This document shows positions 1-7,844 of a DNA stretch of 64,000 nt, in pieces. Below the pieces are notes generated by a model, which saw only the letters and a program-made list of their open reading frames with translations, was not told where the DNA came from and did not search any database. The stretch is from Cellulosimicrobium sp. CUA-896 (GTDB taxonomy: Bacteria > Actinomycetota > Actinomycetes > Actinomycetales > Cellulomonadaceae), in contig NZ_MKKH01000033.1 of assembly GCF_001942335.1 (NCBI RefSeq), forward strand, positions 1 through 64,000. The letters run 5' to 3'. A program made the position numbers and the translations under genes. The number at the start of each line of letters is the position of its first letter. Positions within the stretch are counted from its first letter, which is position 1.

Positions 1-167
1 AGCCGCGCCCCAGCCTGCGACCGCGCCCCAGCCGGCGACCGCAGGGCCGCCCGCCGCCGCGGGCCAGGCCCGTCGCACGTCGCCCCAGCCGGCAGCCGCG
101 CCCCAGCCTGCGACCGCGCCCCAGCCGGCGACCGCAGGGCCGCCCGCCGCCGCGGGCCAGGCCCGTC
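1..167 (+). repeat. 93-bp in-frame tandem repeat in the GTPase extension
   Basis: Bases 1-74 and 94-167 are identical, giving a period of 93 bp (31 codons). The first copy may continue to the left. The unit encodes Ala/Pro/Gln-rich sequence (APQPATAPQPATAGPPAAAG). Perfect identity over 74 bp suggests recent duplication or ongoing homogenisation. Confidence 0.9.
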
Positions 168-745
168 CTGCCGCAGGTGAGCAGCGCACGGCGCCGACGG
201 TCGTGAAGATCGTCGTCGCGGGCGGCTTCGCGGTCGGCAAGACGACGTTCATCGGCTCGATCTCCGACGTGGAGCCGCTGAACACCGAGGCCGCGATGAC
301 CGAGCACTCGGTGGGCGTGGACGACGCGGGCGGCGTGAGCGACCGCAAGACGACGACCACCGTCGCGATGGACTTCGGGCGCGTCTCGCTCCCGGGGAAT
401 CTGTGGCTGTACCTGTTCGGCACACCGGGCCAGGACCGCTTCCTCTTCATGTGGGACGACCTGGTCCGCGGTGCGATCGGGGCCGTCGTGCTCGTCGACA
501 CCGACCGTCTCGAGCAGTGCTTCCCGGCGATCGACTACTTCGAGTCGCGCAACATCCCGTTCGTGGTCGGCGTCAACTGCTTCGACGGCGTGGCCAAGCA
601 CCGGCTCGAGGACGTCCGCGAGGCCCTGCAGATCCCCGCGCACGTGCCCATGCTCTACACCGACGCCCGGTCGCGCGCGGCGACCAAGCAGACGCTCATC
701 GCGCTCGTGCAGCTCGCGATGCGCCAGCTCCGCGGCGCGGCCTGA
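2..745 (+). CDS. Conservon-type (CvnD-like) small GTPase with Ala/Pro/Gln-rich N-terminal extension, 5' partial
   Basis: The GTPase core begins near 203, where a GTG codon is followed by MKIVVAGGFAVGKTT, a P-loop (GxxxxGKT). A TPGQ switch motif (FGTPGQDRF) and an NCFD base-recognition motif (NxxD) follow. This matches the actinobacterial CvnD family of Ras/Arf-like GTPases, which usually sit at the end of a four-gene conservon (sensor kinase-like CvnA, Roadblock CvnB, DUF742 CvnC, CvnD) and act at the membrane in signalling. The same frame is open without a stop back to base 2 and encodes a repetitive APQPAT/GPPAAAGQAR stretch. I therefore think the true start lies upstream of the window and the protein has a long disordered extension; a start at the GTG at 203 (180 residues) is the alternative. 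The other conservon genes would be to the left and are not visible. A perfect hairpin follows the stop. Confidence 0.8.
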   Translation, partial: AAPQPATAPQPATAGPPAAAGQARRTSPQPAAAPQPATAPQPATAGPPAAAGQARPAAGEQRTAPTVVKIVVAGGFAVGKTTFIGSISDVEPLNTEAAMTEHSVGVDDAGGVSDRKTTTTVAMDFGRVSLPGNLWLYLFGTPGQDRFLFMWDDLVRGAIGAVVLVDTDRLEQCFPAIDYFESRNIPFVVGVNCFDGVAKHRLEDVREALQIPAHVPMLYTDARSRAATKQTLIALVQLAMRQLRGAA

Positions 746-769
746 CCGCCGCACGATCCGCGTCACGAC

Positions 770-800
770 GGCGGGCCGCCCCTGGGAGGGGCGGCCCGCC
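770..800 (+). terminator. Hairpin after the GTPase gene
   Basis: Perfect 14-bp arms (GGCGGGCCGCCCCT at 770-783 and its complement at 787-800) around a GGG loop, 25 bases after the GTPase stop. There is no T tract, which is usual for terminators in this GC range. Confidence 0.7.
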
Positions 801-889
801 GTCGTCGTACCCGGGCCGTCGTCGTACCCGGGCCTCGTCGTACCCGGGCCTCGTCGTACCGGGCGTCGTCGTACCGGGCGTCGTCGCCC
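801..889. repeat. Five tandem copies of a 14-17 bp GTCGTCGTACCCGGGCC repeat
   Basis: Copies lie at 801-817, 818-834, 835-850, 851-864 and 865-879, followed by a degenerate sixth (880-889). The last two full copies have one C fewer in the CCC run. Each copy contains the palindromic core ACCCGGG or ACCGG. The array fills the space between the GTPase terminator and the tRNA-Ser leader and has no convincing coding potential. Confidence 0.85.
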
Positions 890-933
890 CGCGGCGCGAC
901 GTGCCACAATGTCTCGCTGAGCCGCGAGGCTCG

Positions 934-1018
934 GGAGGGCTGACAGAGCGGCCTAATGTGACGGTCTTGAAAACCGTTGTGCGGCAACGCACCGGGGGTT
1001 CGAATCCCTCGCCCTCCG
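934..1018 (+). tRNA. tRNA-Ser (anticodon TGA)
   Basis: Acceptor arms GGAGGGC (934-940) and GCCCTCC (1011-1017) pair, with discriminator G at 1018. The anticodon loop CTTGAAA gives anticodon TGA. A long variable arm (TGTGCGGCAACGCA) and the T-loop GGTTCGAATCC are present. The CCA end is not encoded. Confidence 0.95.
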
Positions 1019-1115
1019 CCCCGCCCGGTCCCGGTGCCGGGAACGTCCCACGGGCGCCGAGCGTGCCGTGCGCGGCCGGACGGTCGAGCGGCGGGCACGG
1101 CGCGCGGCCCGCGGT

Positions 1116-1144
1116 TTGGACGCGCGGCGACCCGCCGGTACCCT
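1116..1144 (+). promoter_or_regulatory. Sigma-70-type promoter for the second tRNA-Ser
   Basis: TTGGAC (1116-1121) and TACCCT (1139-1144) are separated by exactly 17 bases, placing transcription start about 38 bases before the tRNA 5' end. Inferred from consensus match only. Confidence 0.5.
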
Positions 1145-1188
1145 GGGCGACGCGGGTGCAGCATCACGGCCTTCGGCCCGGCCCGCGA

Positions 1189-1280
1189 GGAGACGTCGCA
1201 TAGTCAGGTCTAGTGCGCCACCCTGCTAAGGTGGTAACGGGGCAACCCGTTCGAGGGTTCAAATCCCTCCGTCTCCGCCA
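1189..1280 (+). tRNA. tRNA-Ser (anticodon GCT)
   Basis: Acceptor arms GGAGACG (1189-1195) and CGTCTCC (1270-1276), discriminator G at 1277 and an encoded CCA at 1278-1280. Anticodon GCT lies in the loop CTGCTAA. A long variable arm typical of tRNA-Ser and T-loop GGTTCAAATCC are present. Confidence 0.95.
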
Positions 1281-1282
1281 GG

Positions 1283-1320
1283 AAGGTCCCGGCAGCCACG
1301 CGCCCGGGGCCTTTTCTGTT
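1283..1320 (+). terminator. Intrinsic terminator of tRNA-Ser(GCT)
   Basis: Arms AAGGTCCCGG (1283-1292) and CCGGGGCCTT (1304-1313) pair over 10 bp with one G-T wobble and are followed by TTTTCTGTT. This is one of the few classical T-tailed terminators in the window. Confidence 0.75.
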
Positions 1321-1368
1321 GCCCGTGTGATGCTGCCGGGCGAGGCCCGCGCCGGGTCGCCCGGGCGG

Positions 1369-2742
1369 CTACGCGGAGCCCGACGTCGCGAGCACGGAGC
1401 GGACGACGAACCGCGACGCACCCGCCCCGGCGAGCACGAGCCCGGAGGCGGCGGCGACGCACAGCAGGAACTGCACCACGACGCCGACGTCCGCGAACGC
1501 GTGGAGCCCGATTACGGGCGCCATGAGCAGGAGCGCCGTGCCCGTCGCGGCGCCGACGCTCACGGCGAGCGGTACGAGCGTCTCGCGGAACCTCGCCCGG
1601 TCGAGCGTGCGCACGTCCGTCCCGGCGAGGACGAGGGAGCGGTACTCGCCGCGCTGGTCGACGACCCGGCCCGCCTGCATGACGCCCGTGGAGACGCCCG
1701 CGAGCAGACCCGCGATCGCGAGGGTGAGGAAGCCGCCGGTCTTGAGATCGCCGAGCAGCTGGGCCTCCGCGGGGTCGGAGACCGCCTGCGGGTCGAAGAG
1801 CGCGACGATGCTCGCGACCCCGGCGATGAACGTCGCGAGCGCGACCCCGCCGACCGATCGCCACGCGGTCCGCGGGTCGTCGACGATGCGGCGGCCGGCG
1901 AGCAGCGTCGCGACGTGCCGCGCCCTCGCCGCGGTGATCCTGCCGACGACCCCGATGACGAACGGCCCGACGAGGTTGAGCGTCGCGAACCCGACGAGCA
2001 GGACGCCGACGACGAGCGTGATCGCGATGGCGACGGACCCGAACGACACGGTGGTGACGACGAGCATCGCGACGAACGCGACGCCCGTCGCCACGAGGCG
2101 CACCGCCCTGAGCCCGGGCGGCGTCACACGGGCCGCGACGCCGAGCGGCGTGATCGCGACGCGCCGCAGGCTGAGAAGCGCGGACGTGAGCGCGACGGCG
2201 ACGACGAGCACGACGGCGACGAGCAGCGCCGGCACGCCGACCCAGAGCTCGGCGATCTCGAACGTCCGACCCTGGAACCGCAGCCGTGCCACGAGCGGCA
2301 GCAGCGCGGCATAGCCGAGGAGCCCGCCGAGCGCACCCGTCACGGCCTGGGCGGTGGCGTCGAGCATGGTGAGCGTCGTGACCTGACCGGTCGTGGCGCC
2401 CGCGAGGCGCAGCGCCGCGAGGCGCGCGTCGCGGCGGGCGACGGCGAGCCGGGCGGCCGCACCACCGAGCGTGACGAGCGGGACGAGCAGGAGGAGCGAC
2501 GCGATGCCGGCGAGCAGCGGGTACTGGGTGTCGAAGGACGTGACCGACGCGTCCGCGCCCTCGCGCAGTCCCTGGACACCACCGGCGCGGTCGAGGAACG
2601 CCCTGAACCCGCCGACGACGACGAGCAGCACCGCCGTCACGGTGGCGAACGCGATGACGGCGAGGACGTTCGTCAGGCGCTGGGGATCGCGGTCGTCCGC
2701 GCTGCGGCGGCGCAGGAGCCACCACAGGTCGATGGTTCTCAT
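1369..2742 (-). CDS. FtsX/MacB-type ABC transporter permease
   Basis: 457 residues with an N-terminal transmembrane segment (about 24-48), a central membrane block and further C-terminal helices ending LATSGSA. The FtsX-like layout (helices flanking long loops, with conserved 'LAVARRDARLAALRLAGAT' type cytoplasmic segment) marks the permease of a MacB/LolCD-like exporter family rather than cell-division FtsX, which is shorter and paired with FtsE. The ATG overlaps the stop of the ATPase gene (ATGA), and AGGAGG lies six bases upstream, so the two are translationally coupled. In Firmicutes and actinobacteria such pairs often export or resist peptides or antibiotics. The substrate here is unknown. 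Confidence 0.85.
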   Translation of the reverse strand: MRTIDLWWLLRRRSADDRDPQRLTNVLAVIAFATVTAVLLVVVGGFRAFLDRAGGVQGLREGADASVTSFDTQYPLLAGIASLLLLVPLVTLGGAAARLAVARRDARLAALRLAGATTGQVTTLTMLDATAQAVTGALGGLLGYAALLPLVARLRFQGRTFEIAELWVGVPALLVAVVLVVAVALTSALLSLRRVAITPLGVAARVTPPGLRAVRLVATGVAFVAMLVVTTVSFGSVAIAITLVVGVLLVGFATLNLVGPFVIGVVGRITAARARHVATLLAGRRIVDDPRTAWRSVGGVALATFIAGVASIVALFDPQAVSDPAEAQLLGDLKTGGFLTLAIAGLLAGVSTGVMQAGRVVDQRGEYRSLVLAGTDVRTLDRARFRETLVPLAVSVGAATGTALLLMAPVIGLHAFADVGVVVQFLLCVAAASGLVLAGAGASRFVVRSVLATSGSA

Positions 2743-3549
2743 CGCGGGCCCTCCTGACCGGCGCCCGTGACGGCGCCGTGGCGGGGCCCGGGACGGCCGC
2801 GGCGGCGTCGGACCCGGCGGGTGCGGAGGAGGCGGGCGCGTGGAACTCGCCGACGACGCGTCCGTCGCGCATCGTCACCGTCCGCGCGCAGTGGCGTGCG
2901 ACCGCGGCGTCGTGCGTGACGACGACGAGGGCCGCGCCGGACGCCCGCGTCGCCCGGGTCAGGACGTCGAGCACCTCCGCGCCGGTCGACTGGTCGAGCG
3001 CGCCCGTGGGCTCGTCGGCGAAGACGACGCCCGGCGCGCCGACGAGCGCGCGGGCGATGGCGACGCGCTGCGCCTGCCCGCCCGACAGCTCGCCCGGGCG
3101 ACGCTGCTCCATGCCGCCGAGGCCGAGGTGCGCGAGCCAGCCGGTGGCGACCGCCGTGGCCTCGGCGCGGGACCGGCCCGCGAGCATCAGCGGCAGCGCG
3201 GCGTTCTCGACCGCGGGCAGCTCGGGCAGGAGCTGGCCGGACTGGAACACGAAGCCGAAGTCCTCGCGACGCAGCACCGTGCGGCGCGCCTCGGACAGCG
3301 TCGCGAGGTCCGTGCCGCGCCACACGACGGAGCCGGACGCGGGGCGGTGATGCCGGCGAGGCAGTGGAGCAGCGTCGTCTTGCCCGAGCCGGAGGGTCCC
3401 ATGACAGCGAGCGACTCGCCGGGGCGGACCGTGAGGCTCACGCCGGCGAGGGCGTGCGTCGTGGCCTGGGCGGTGCCGTAGACCTTGGTGAGCGCGCTCG
3501 CGACGAGGGGCGAGCCGCCGGGGGCGGGTGCGGGGCCGGTGGACGTCAT
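2739..3549 (-). CDS. ABC transporter ATP-binding protein partnering the FtsX permease (two frameshifts)
   Basis: Reading from the ATG at 3549, the protein has Walker A ([16 protein letters not shown]), Q-loop ([13 protein letters not shown]), signature [15 protein letters not shown], Walker B ([12 protein letters not shown]) and H-loop (VVVTHD), the LolD/MacB ATPase pattern. The frame is broken near 3341-3344 (one C missing on the coding strand; restoring it gives [14 protein letters not shown]) and again near 2770-2775 (one G missing; restoring it ends the protein in [11 protein letters not shown] with a TGA overlapping the permease ATG). With both repaired the length is about 270 residues, normal for the family. 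Both lesions are single-base losses in G/C runs, so I treat the gene as probably intact in the organism. Confidence 0.75.
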
Positions 3550-3718
3550 GCCTCGATCGTGCGCGAGCGCCGCGGGGCGTCGCGTCGGGCCGTGGACGGG
3601 ACCGTGCCGCGCTCGGGTCCGACCACGGGTGGAGGGCCGGTGCTGCGCGAGGACGACCCGAGGGAGCGGACCTCGTCGTGGCGTCGGTCACGCCGTCTCC
3701 GGGCAGGGTCGGTACGGT

Positions 3719-3747
3719 TTGGGATCGCCCGCCGGACAAGGTAGTGT
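3719..3747 (+). promoter_or_regulatory. Putative promoter of tRNA-Arg
   Basis: TTGGGA (3719-3724) and TAGTGT (3742-3747) with a 17-base spacer; start expected near 3754, about 30 bases before the tRNA. Weak consensus match, inferred. Confidence 0.35.
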
Positions 3748-3785
3748 TCTCGACGGCCGGTGAGCGATCAGCGGCTGCACGGCCA

Positions 3786-3858
3786 GCGCCCGTAGCTCAA
3801 CGGATAGAGCATCTGACTACGGATCAGAAGGTTGGGGGTTCGAATCCCTCCGGGCGCA
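3786..3858 (+). tRNA. tRNA-Arg (anticodon ACG)
   Basis: Acceptor arms GCGCCCG (3786-3792) and CGGGCGC (3851-3857), discriminator A at 3858. The anticodon loop CTACGGA gives ACG, reading CGU/CGC after A34 deamination. T-loop GGTTCGAATCC. CCA is not encoded. Confidence 0.95.
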
Positions 3859-3863
3859 CCGGG

Positions 3864-3905
3864 ACGAACGGCTCCACCCCTCGCGGGTGGGGCCGTTCGT
3901 CGTTG
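3864..3905 (+). terminator. Terminator of tRNA-Arg
   Basis: ACGAACGGCTCCACCC pairs with GGGTGGGGCCGTTCGT (one G-T wobble) around CTCGC, followed by CGTTG. Confidence 0.7.
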
Positions 3906-4129
3906 CCGGCCCGTCCGCCCCGGGGCGGACGGGCCGAGCCGCTCTCCCGCCGTCCGCGAACGATCTCACCATGGGAGACGCGCGGCATCTTCGTGATCGG
4001 ATCGTGACGCACCGGCCGTGATCCGCGGCAGGATGCGGATAACTCCGGGTGCCCGCGGGGCGAAATGGTCATCGAATCACCATCGACAGGTGCGAGACAG
4101 GGCGATCTGTGTCTATGGTCGTCGCTGGT

Positions 4130-4762
4130 ATGGACACGACGACGAACGCCGCGCCTTCCGTTCCTTCGACCCCGAGCACGACCGGCAGCGACTCCGCTGC
4201 TGCGCCTGCCGAGACGCCCGCCGAGACGCTCGCCGGCACGCCCGCCGACACCGTCGGCGCGGCACCGGTGACGGTCCGCCGCCCGACCGCGGCGGACGGC
4301 GCCGCCATGTGGCGGGTCGCGCGCGACTCCGGTGAGCTCGACCTCAACTCGTCGTACGCGTACGTGCTCCTGGCCGAGCACTTCGCGGAGACGTGCCGGG
4401 TCGCCGTCGTGCCGGACGAGACGGCTGCCGGCGGCGAGCGCGTCGTCGGGTTCGTCACCGGCTACCGCCTCCCGGACGACGTCGCGCACCTGTTCGTGTG
4501 GCAGATCGCCGTGGACGCCGTCGTGCGAGGCCGCGGGATCGCCGGCCGCATGCTCGACGCGCTCGTCGACGCGGCCCCCGACGTCACCACCCTGAAGACC
4601 ACCGTGGCCGAGGAGAACGTCGCCTCGCGCACCCTGTTCGTCCGCTGGGCGGCGCGACGGGGCGCCACCATCGAGACGACCCCGCTGTTCACGGCCGACC
4701 AGTTCCCCGACGCGCACGCGGACGAGCCCCTGCTCGTCATCGACGGCGTGCACCCACGCTGA
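4130..4762 (+). CDS. ectA: L-2,4-diaminobutyrate N-acetyltransferase (ectoine synthesis)
   Basis: A GNAT-fold protein whose C-terminal 160 residues follow the EctA pattern: VTVRRPTAADGAAMWRVARDSGELDLNSSYAY, the acetyl-CoA loop VVRGRGIAGRML, and TTVAEENVASRTLF. EctA acetylates the gamma-amino group of diaminobutyrate, the second step of ectoine synthesis. The first 45 residues are Ala/Pro/Thr-rich and probably disordered. I chose the ATG at 4130 (210 residues). ATGs at 4115 and 4049 are in frame, but a TATGGT -10-like hexamer at 4114-4119 would place transcription start just before 4130, giving an almost leaderless message; that is tentative. First gene of ectABC. Confidence 0.9.
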   Translation: MDTTTNAAPSVPSTPSTTGSDSAAAPAETPAETLAGTPADTVGAAPVTVRRPTAADGAAMWRVARDSGELDLNSSYAYVLLAEHFAETCRVAVVPDETAAGGERVVGFVTGYRLPDDVAHLFVWQIAVDAVVRGRGIAGRMLDALVDAAPDVTTLKTTVAEENVASRTLFVRWAARRGATIETTPLFTADQFPDAHADEPLLVIDGVHPR

Positions 4763-4775
4763 CACCCCTGATCTC

Positions 4776-4814
4776 GGGCTGCGCCGGTCCGGCGCACGAG
4801 TGACGACGCAGCCC
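4776..4814 (+). other. Mutually exclusive hairpins between ectA and ectB
   Basis: GGGCTGCG (4776-4783) can pair with CGCAGCCC (4807-4814), while TGCGCCGG (4780-4787) can pair with CCGGCGCA (4789-4796). The two structures share bases 4780-4783. They lie upstream of the ectB ribosome binding site (AAGGAG, 4847-4852). A role in differential expression or mRNA processing is possible but not shown. Confidence 0.4.
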
Positions 4815-4861
4815 CCGTGACCTCACGCACCCGTGCGCACCACCACAAGGAGAGCTCCTTC

Positions 4862-6160
4862 GTGACTACCCCGATCCTCCCGACCGCCGACGCGAACGCC
4901 GCCGACGACCCGACCGGGTTCACCGCCCTGGAGTCCGGGGTCCGCAGCTACTCGCGCGCCTGGCCCGTCGTGTTCGACCGCGCCCGCGGCGCCACGGTCC
5001 ACGCCGAGGACGGCACCGAGTACCTCGACTTCTTCGCCGGCGCGGGCTCGCTCAACTACGGGCACAACAACCCCCGGCTCAAGAAGGTGCTGATCGACTA
5101 CCTCGCGGACGACCGCATGGTCCACAGCCTGGACATGCTCACGACCGCCCGCCGCGACTTCCTCGAGACGTTCGAGTCGACGATCCTGCGTCCGCGCGGC
5201 CTCGACCACAAGGTCGTCTTCCCGGGCCCCGGCGGCGCGAACGCCGTCGAGGCGGCGCTCAAGCTCGCGCGCAAGGTGACGGGCCGCGAGTCCGTCATCA
5301 ACTTCACCAACGCCTTCCACGGCATGACGCTCGGCGCGCTGTCGGTGACGGGCAACTCGATGAAGCGCGGCGGCGCGGGGATCCCGCTCGTCCACGCGAC
5401 GCCGATGCCGTACGACGACTACTTCAACGGCGACGTCGACGACTTCGTCTACCTCGAGCGCCTGCTCGAGGACGGGGGGAGCGGCCTCAACGAGCCCGCC
5501 GCGGTGATCGTCGAGACGGTGCAGGGCGAGGGCGGCATCAACGCCGCGCGTGCGGAGTGGCTGCGTGGGCTCGCGGACCTGTGCAAGCGCCACGGCATCC
5601 TGCTCATCGTCGACGACATCCAGATGGGCTGCGGCCGCACCGGCGGGTTCTTCAGCTTCGAGGAGGCCGGGATCGTCCCGGACATCATCTGCCTCTCGAA
5701 GTCCATCTCCGGGTACGGGCTCCCGATGGCGCTCACGCTCGTGCGCCCCGAGCTCGACATCTGGGAGCCGGGCGAGCACAACGGCACCTTCCGCGGCTTC
5801 GCCCCGGCGTTCGCCACGGCCGCCGAGGCGATCCGCACCTACTGGTCCGACGACGCCCTCGAGCGCTCGACCACCGCCAAGGGCGCGCTCATCGAGTCGC
5901 ACTTCAACACCTTCGTCGCGCGCTACCCCGACCACGGGCTGGTCTCCAAGGGCCGCGGCCTCGCACGAGGGCTGCAGATGGCCGACGGCGAGACCGCCGG
6001 CCGGGTGTGCGAGGAGGCCTTCGCGCGAGGTCTGCTCATGGAGACGTCGGGCCCCGACAGCGAGGTCGTCAAGCTCCTCCCGCCGCTGACGGTCACCGAC
6101 GAGGAGCTGCGTCGCGGGCTCGCGATCATCGGGGACTCGCTCGCCGCCGTCCTCTCCTGA
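4862..6160 (+). CDS. ectB: Diaminobutyrate--2-oxoglutarate transaminase (ectoine synthesis)
   Basis: 432 residues with a class-III aminotransferase fold. Visible motifs are the N-terminal '[20 protein letters not shown]', the cofactor-phosphate region [31 protein letters not shown] and the PLP-lysine motif LSKSISGYG (lysine near residue 280). EctB converts aspartate semialdehyde and glutamate to diaminobutyrate, the first ectoine step. The GTG at 4862 was chosen because AAGGAG lies nine bases upstream; an in-frame GTG at 4817 has no such site. It lies 99 bases after ectA and 95 bases before ectC, so the three genes form one operon. Confidence 0.95.
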   Translation: MTTPILPTADANAADDPTGFTALESGVRSYSRAWPVVFDRARGATVHAEDGTEYLDFFAGAGSLNYGHNNPRLKKVLIDYLADDRMVHSLDMLTTARRDFLETFESTILRPRGLDHKVVFPGPGGANAVEAALKLARKVTGRESVINFTNAFHGMTLGALSVTGNSMKRGGAGIPLVHATPMPYDDYFNGDVDDFVYLERLLEDGGSGLNEPAAVIVETVQGEGGINAARAEWLRGLADLCKRHGILLIVDDIQMGCGRTGGFFSFEEAGIVPDIICLSKSISGYGLPMALTLVRPELDIWEPGEHNGTFRGFAPAFATAAEAIRTYWSDDALERSTTAKGALIESHFNTFVARYPDHGLVSKGRGLARGLQMADGETAGRVCEEAFARGLLMETSGPDSEVVKLLPPLTVTDEELRRGLAIIGDSLAAVLS

Positions 6161-6255
6161 CCCGTCCGGACCCGCCCAGACCGCGCGGGCCGGGGGACGT
6201 CGTCGTGACCCCGGCCCGCGCCCTCTTCCCGTCGTCCCCACCTGGAGGTATCCCC

Positions 6256-6666
<411 letters not shown>

Positions 6667-6680
6667 CCCGCGCCGCCGAC

Positions 6681-6740
6681 GCCGAACCCGGGCCTGCCCA
6701 CCGATCACACTGTCGATCGGTGGGCAGGCCCGTGTTCGGC
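6681..6740. terminator. 60-nt bidirectional hairpin after ectC (GCCGAACCCGGG family)
   Basis: 26-base arms (6681-6706 and 6715-6740) pair with one mismatch around ACACTGTC. It separates the convergent ectC and lipoprotein genes and can terminate both. Its outer arm GCCGAACCCGGG recurs at 38440 and 53955. Confidence 0.75.
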
Positions 6741-6763
6741 ACCCCGACGGTCGGGGACGCCCG

Positions 6764-7515
6764 TCAGCAGCCCTCCGCGTCGTAGCGGCACAGCAGGTCC
6801 CACGCCGCCTGCGCGTTCGCGACGACCGTCTCGCGCGCGACCCCGACCGTGGTCTCGCCGCCGTCGAGCGCGACCAGCGTGACCGCCGTGCCGCGCCGCG
6901 TCGCGGCGAGGTAGCTGCCCAGTGCGCCGTCGAGGTCCCCGCCGTCGGACGCCCCGTAGTAGTCCGTCGCGAGCCCCGCCCCCTGCGCGCCGACGTCGAG
7001 CGGCTCCGTCACGAACGTCGTGCCCCCGGACGTCTCGTCCGGCGACGTCCCGGCGCACGCGTCGATCGCGGCGGCGAGGCGGTCCGCCGCGGCCACGGCG
7101 CGTCGGCGTCGGGGAAGACCGCGACCTGCTGCACCCCGACGGGCCCCTCGGCCGCGCCGTCGCCCTGGGCGACGGTGAGCATGGCGGCGACGTCGGCGGG
7201 CGGCTCGGCGCCGCACGCGTCGGGCAGGCGCCACGCCGCGGCCCCCTCGCTCTCCTCGCGCGCGTCGCCCGACGCCTCCCACGCCGCCGCGGGGAGCAGC
7301 GCCTCGGCAGGAAGGTCCGTCGGCACCGCGGGCGCGGGCTCCTCGGACGCCGGGTCCGTGGCGTCGGGCTCGGAGGACGGCGTCGCGCCCCTGCTCGGGC
7401 CGGTGCCGGACGACGTCGGCGCCGCCGGGTCGGACGAGCCGGAGCAGGCGGCGAGGAGGAGAGCGGAGACGAGGGCGGAGGCGGCGAGGGCAGGCGTCCG
7501 GGTCGCGTGTCGCAT
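6764..7515 (-). CDS. Putative secreted lipoprotein, possibly PknH-type sensor-like domain (one frameshift)
   Basis: Begins at the ATG at 7515 with a lipoprotein signal (residues 1-25, lipobox LLLAAC), then a Ser/Pro/Thr/Glu-rich linker and a globular domain with several cysteines (DACGAE, IDACAG, LLCRYDAEGC). The cysteine spacing and the sequence ADRLAAAIDACAG remind me of the extracytoplasmic PknH C-terminal sensor domain, but this is a weak resemblance. The frame is broken near 7096-7098; adding one G restores DAPVAAADRLAAAIDACAG and the rest of the domain. No functional partner is evident next to it. Confidence 0.55.
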
Positions 7516-7844
7516 GCGTGCCACCCTCACATCACGGGGCGGGCACCGCACGACGTCGCATCCTCATCCCGTCCCGACGTCGGCGCGCTCGAGGGACGTA
7601 GCCACGCGAGGACGCCGAGCACGACCGTGTCACGAGCCCCGGCCGGCAGCAGGCCGCGCAGCACCCACCAGACGGCGCGCGGGTCCACCCGGTGCTGCGA
7701 GGGCCGCAGGCGCAGCGGCCGACCGGGACCGGTGCGCGGGTCGTCGAGGTCCTCGGGGTCGCCCATGCCGCGCACGACCCCACGCCGCCCGGGCGGTGCG
7801 GATCACCCGGGCGGCGTCTCCGGGCCGTGCGCGGCCCGCGGAGG
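7516..7844. other. Intergenic region with two hairpins; no confident gene
   Basis: CGCCGCCCGGG (7783-7793) pairs perfectly with CCCGGGCGGCG (7806-7816), and a second imperfect hairpin (CTCCGGGCCG / CGGCCCGCGGAG) spans about 7818-7843. Both lie just beyond the stop of the large minus-strand gene and probably terminate it. A minus-strand open stretch at 7527-7775 encodes VDPRAVWWVLRGLLPAG and a following hydrophobic run, which faintly resembles the start of a membrane PH-domain protein; it may be a remnant. Confidence 0.5.

Noticed and set aside
801-889. Possible CRISPR array
   Set aside because: Units are directly adjacent without unique spacers and no cas genes are present.
1213-2757. Plus-strand open frame over the FtsX permease
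   Set aside because: Translation is a charged Arg/Asp/Glu-rich string with no fold. It starts inside tRNA-Ser, and the minus strand encodes a recognisable permease.
4049-4129. Longer ectA with an upstream ATG
   Set aside because: The extra 27 residues have no similarity to EctA, no ribosome binding site lies before 4049, and the region overlaps the likely promoter.
7527-7775. Small minus-strand frame with a hydrophobic stretch
   Set aside because: No ribosome binding site, no downstream partner and only a faint resemblance to a membrane PH-domain protein; kept only as a possible remnant in the intergenic entry.
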